From Agilicoccus flavus (GTDB lineage: Bacteria > Actinomycetota > Actinomycetes > Actinomycetales > Dermatophilaceae): a stretch of 64,000 nt of DNA. The notes beneath the pieces were generated by a model. The model had not been told where the DNA came from, ran no database searches, and saw nothing but the letters and a program-made list of their open reading frames with translations. The stretch lies in NCBI RefSeq assembly GCF_014857905.1, contig NZ_JACYXE010000004.1, positions 1 through 64,000 of the forward strand, in the 5' to 3' direction. How positions within the stretch are numbered: position 1 is the first letter of the stretch; the number at the start of each line of letters is the position of its first letter. This document shows positions 63,299 to 64,000 of this stretch, piece by piece. A program made the translations under genes and the position numbers.

Positions 63299-63726
63299 CC
63301 GTGGCCGAACCCGTCGTGTACGCGCAGATCAGCGCCGAACCCCTGTCGGTCGGACGCGTGGCCGACCGGGTGGGCCACCGCAGGGCGGGCGGCGTCGTCA
63401 CCTTCACGGGGCTCGTCCGGGACCACGACCACGGGCAGGGCGTGGCCGCCCTCGAGTACAGCGCCCACCCGAGCGCGCTCGACCGGCTCCGCGATCTCGT
63501 CCGTGAGATCGCCGCGCGGCCGGGCGTGGTCGCGGCCGCCGCCGAACACCGGGTCGGCCGGCTCGGGATCGGTGAGGTCGCCGTCGTCGTCGCCGTCGCG
63601 GCCGAACACCGGGGGAGCGCGTTCGAGGGCGCGCGTGACCTCATCGACCGCCTCAAGGCGGAGGTCCCGATCTGGAAGCACCAACTCTTCACCGACGGCA
63701 CCGACGAGTGGGTGGGCACTCCATGA
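63295..63726 (+). CDS. moaE: Molybdopterin synthase catalytic subunit MoaE
   Basis: A 143-residue MoaE, which moves sulfur from MoaD thiocarboxylate to precursor Z to make molybdopterin. Conserved parts are AGGVVTFTGLVRDHDHG (residues 30-46), LEYSAHPSA, HRVGRLGIGEVAV and the catalytic KAEVPIWKHQ near the end. moaD, moaA and moaC are not in the window. Begins inside the last codon of the epimerase gene and ends inside the start of the YlbL-type gene (ATGA both times), so three genes are tightly coupled despite unrelated roles. Confidence 0.94.
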   Translation: MTVAEPVVYAQISAEPLSVGRVADRVGHRRAGGVVTFTGLVRDHDHGQGVAALEYSAHPSALDRLRDLVREIAARPGVVAAAAEHRVGRLGIGEVAVVVAVAAEHRGSAFEGARDLIDRLKAEVPIWKHQLFTDGTDEWVGTP

Positions 63727-64000
63727 CGGGGTCGACCCCCGCGCCCACCGACGCACCCGACGGGCCGTTCCGGCCGATCGGGCCGGGTGGGTCGGCCCGA
63801 GCCCTGTCGCGGCGGACGATCGTCTCCCTCTTCGCGCTCGTCGTCGTCCTCCTCGTCGGCGCGGCCGGGACCCTGGTGCACCCGGCCTACGTCGTGCTCC
63901 GGGCGGGGCCGATCTACGACACGCTCGGCACCGGCGCCGACGGCACGACCCCTCTCGTGCGCGTGGCGGGCGCCCCGACGCACCCCACCACGGGCACCCT
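63723..64000 (+). CDS. YlbL-type PDZ/Lon-like secreted protease, 5' part only
   Basis: The first 92 residues of a protein cut by the window edge. A Pro-rich cytoplasmic stretch of about 28 residues is followed by one membrane segment (TIVSLFALVVVLLVGAAG, about 32-49) and HPAYVVLRAGPIYDTLG, which is the conserved start of the extracytoplasmic domain of YlbL/PDZ-S16 family proteins (membrane-anchored proteases with a PDZ and Lon-like catalytic dyad). The dyad lies downstream. Recalled neighbour Rv3194c in M. tuberculosis agrees. Confidence 0.8.
   Translation, partial: MTGSTPAPTDAPDGPFRPIGPGGSARALSRRTIVSLFALVVVLLVGAAGTLVHPAYVVLRAGPIYDTLGTGADGTTPLVRVAGAPTHPTTGT

Overview
The window is very high-GC DNA from an actinomycete. 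The evidence is mycothiol chemistry (MshB and a CPYC mycoredoxin-like protein), AdnA/AdnB instead of RecBCD or AddAB, a WhiB7-type WhiB regulator, an actinobacterial 7Fe ferredoxin next to DapC, and gene neighbours recalled from Mycobacterium. The small genome-style packing (frequent ATGA/GTGA overlaps) and several genes common in Micrococcales suggest that order, but the sequence alone does not fix a genus. Apart from one insertion sequence end at the left edge, this is ordinary chromosomal core; no tRNA, rRNA, CRISPR or prophage was seen.

Layout. 1-0.9 kb: the 3' end of an IS transposase abutting a beheaded peptide-binding lipoprotein gene. 1-13.2 kb: Nudix hydrolase, typA, a pentapeptide-repeat protein, AspT-like aminotransferase, ppk2, mshB with a flavin reductase-like partner, a VanW-like cell-wall protein, fdxA-dapC and citrate synthase. 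13.3-16.3 kb: a lytic-transglycosylase-like protein with dapD, diverging from dapE. 16.3-20 kb: the peroxide module ahpC-ahpF-oxyR with a near-perfect four-quarter OxyR operator. 20-31 kb: LOG protein, DivIVA-domain protein, PIG-V-like mannosyltransferase, DUF3117, O-methyltransferase, sigE, tatB, mrp, DUF1003, a CBS/MgtE_N protein, DedA, CitE-like lyase and a stress protein. From memory this follows M. tuberculosis Rv1165-Rv1234.

31-37 kb: aminopeptidase P, a ThrE-type exporter, dihydrolipoyl dehydrogenase, a PHP phosphoesterase and a small secreted protein. 37.4-64 kb: DEAD-box helicase, GlsB-like membrane protein, DUF3107, TetR regulator, adnA-adnB, a degenerate phosphotransferase-fold protein, nudC, DUF808, mycoredoxin, uvrD2, whiB7 with its leader, ABC1 kinase, a ThiF/cyclodehydratase-like protein, DUF5679, YwiC-like protein, Nudix, zincin-like DUF2342, epimerase, moaE and the start of a YlbL-type PDZ protease. 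This corresponds to Rv3193-Rv3211. So two blocks that are far apart in Mycobacterium sit close together here.

Functional themes are lysine/DAP synthesis (dapC, dapD, dapE), redox defence (mycothiol, mycoredoxin, Ahp system, OxyR), envelope stress (sigE, tatB) and double-strand-break processing (adnAB, uvrD2). The observations most worth checking are an OxyR that keeps the sensing cysteine but lacks the resolving one and carries a cysteine-containing repeat insert; the whiB7 leader with promoter, 78-residue upstream ORF and terminator with a possible antiterminator; a predicted pseudokinase with a 280-residue disordered tail; the ThiF-like/ABC1 overlapping pair; and many TANNNT-N6/7-ATG starts that imply leaderless mRNAs.
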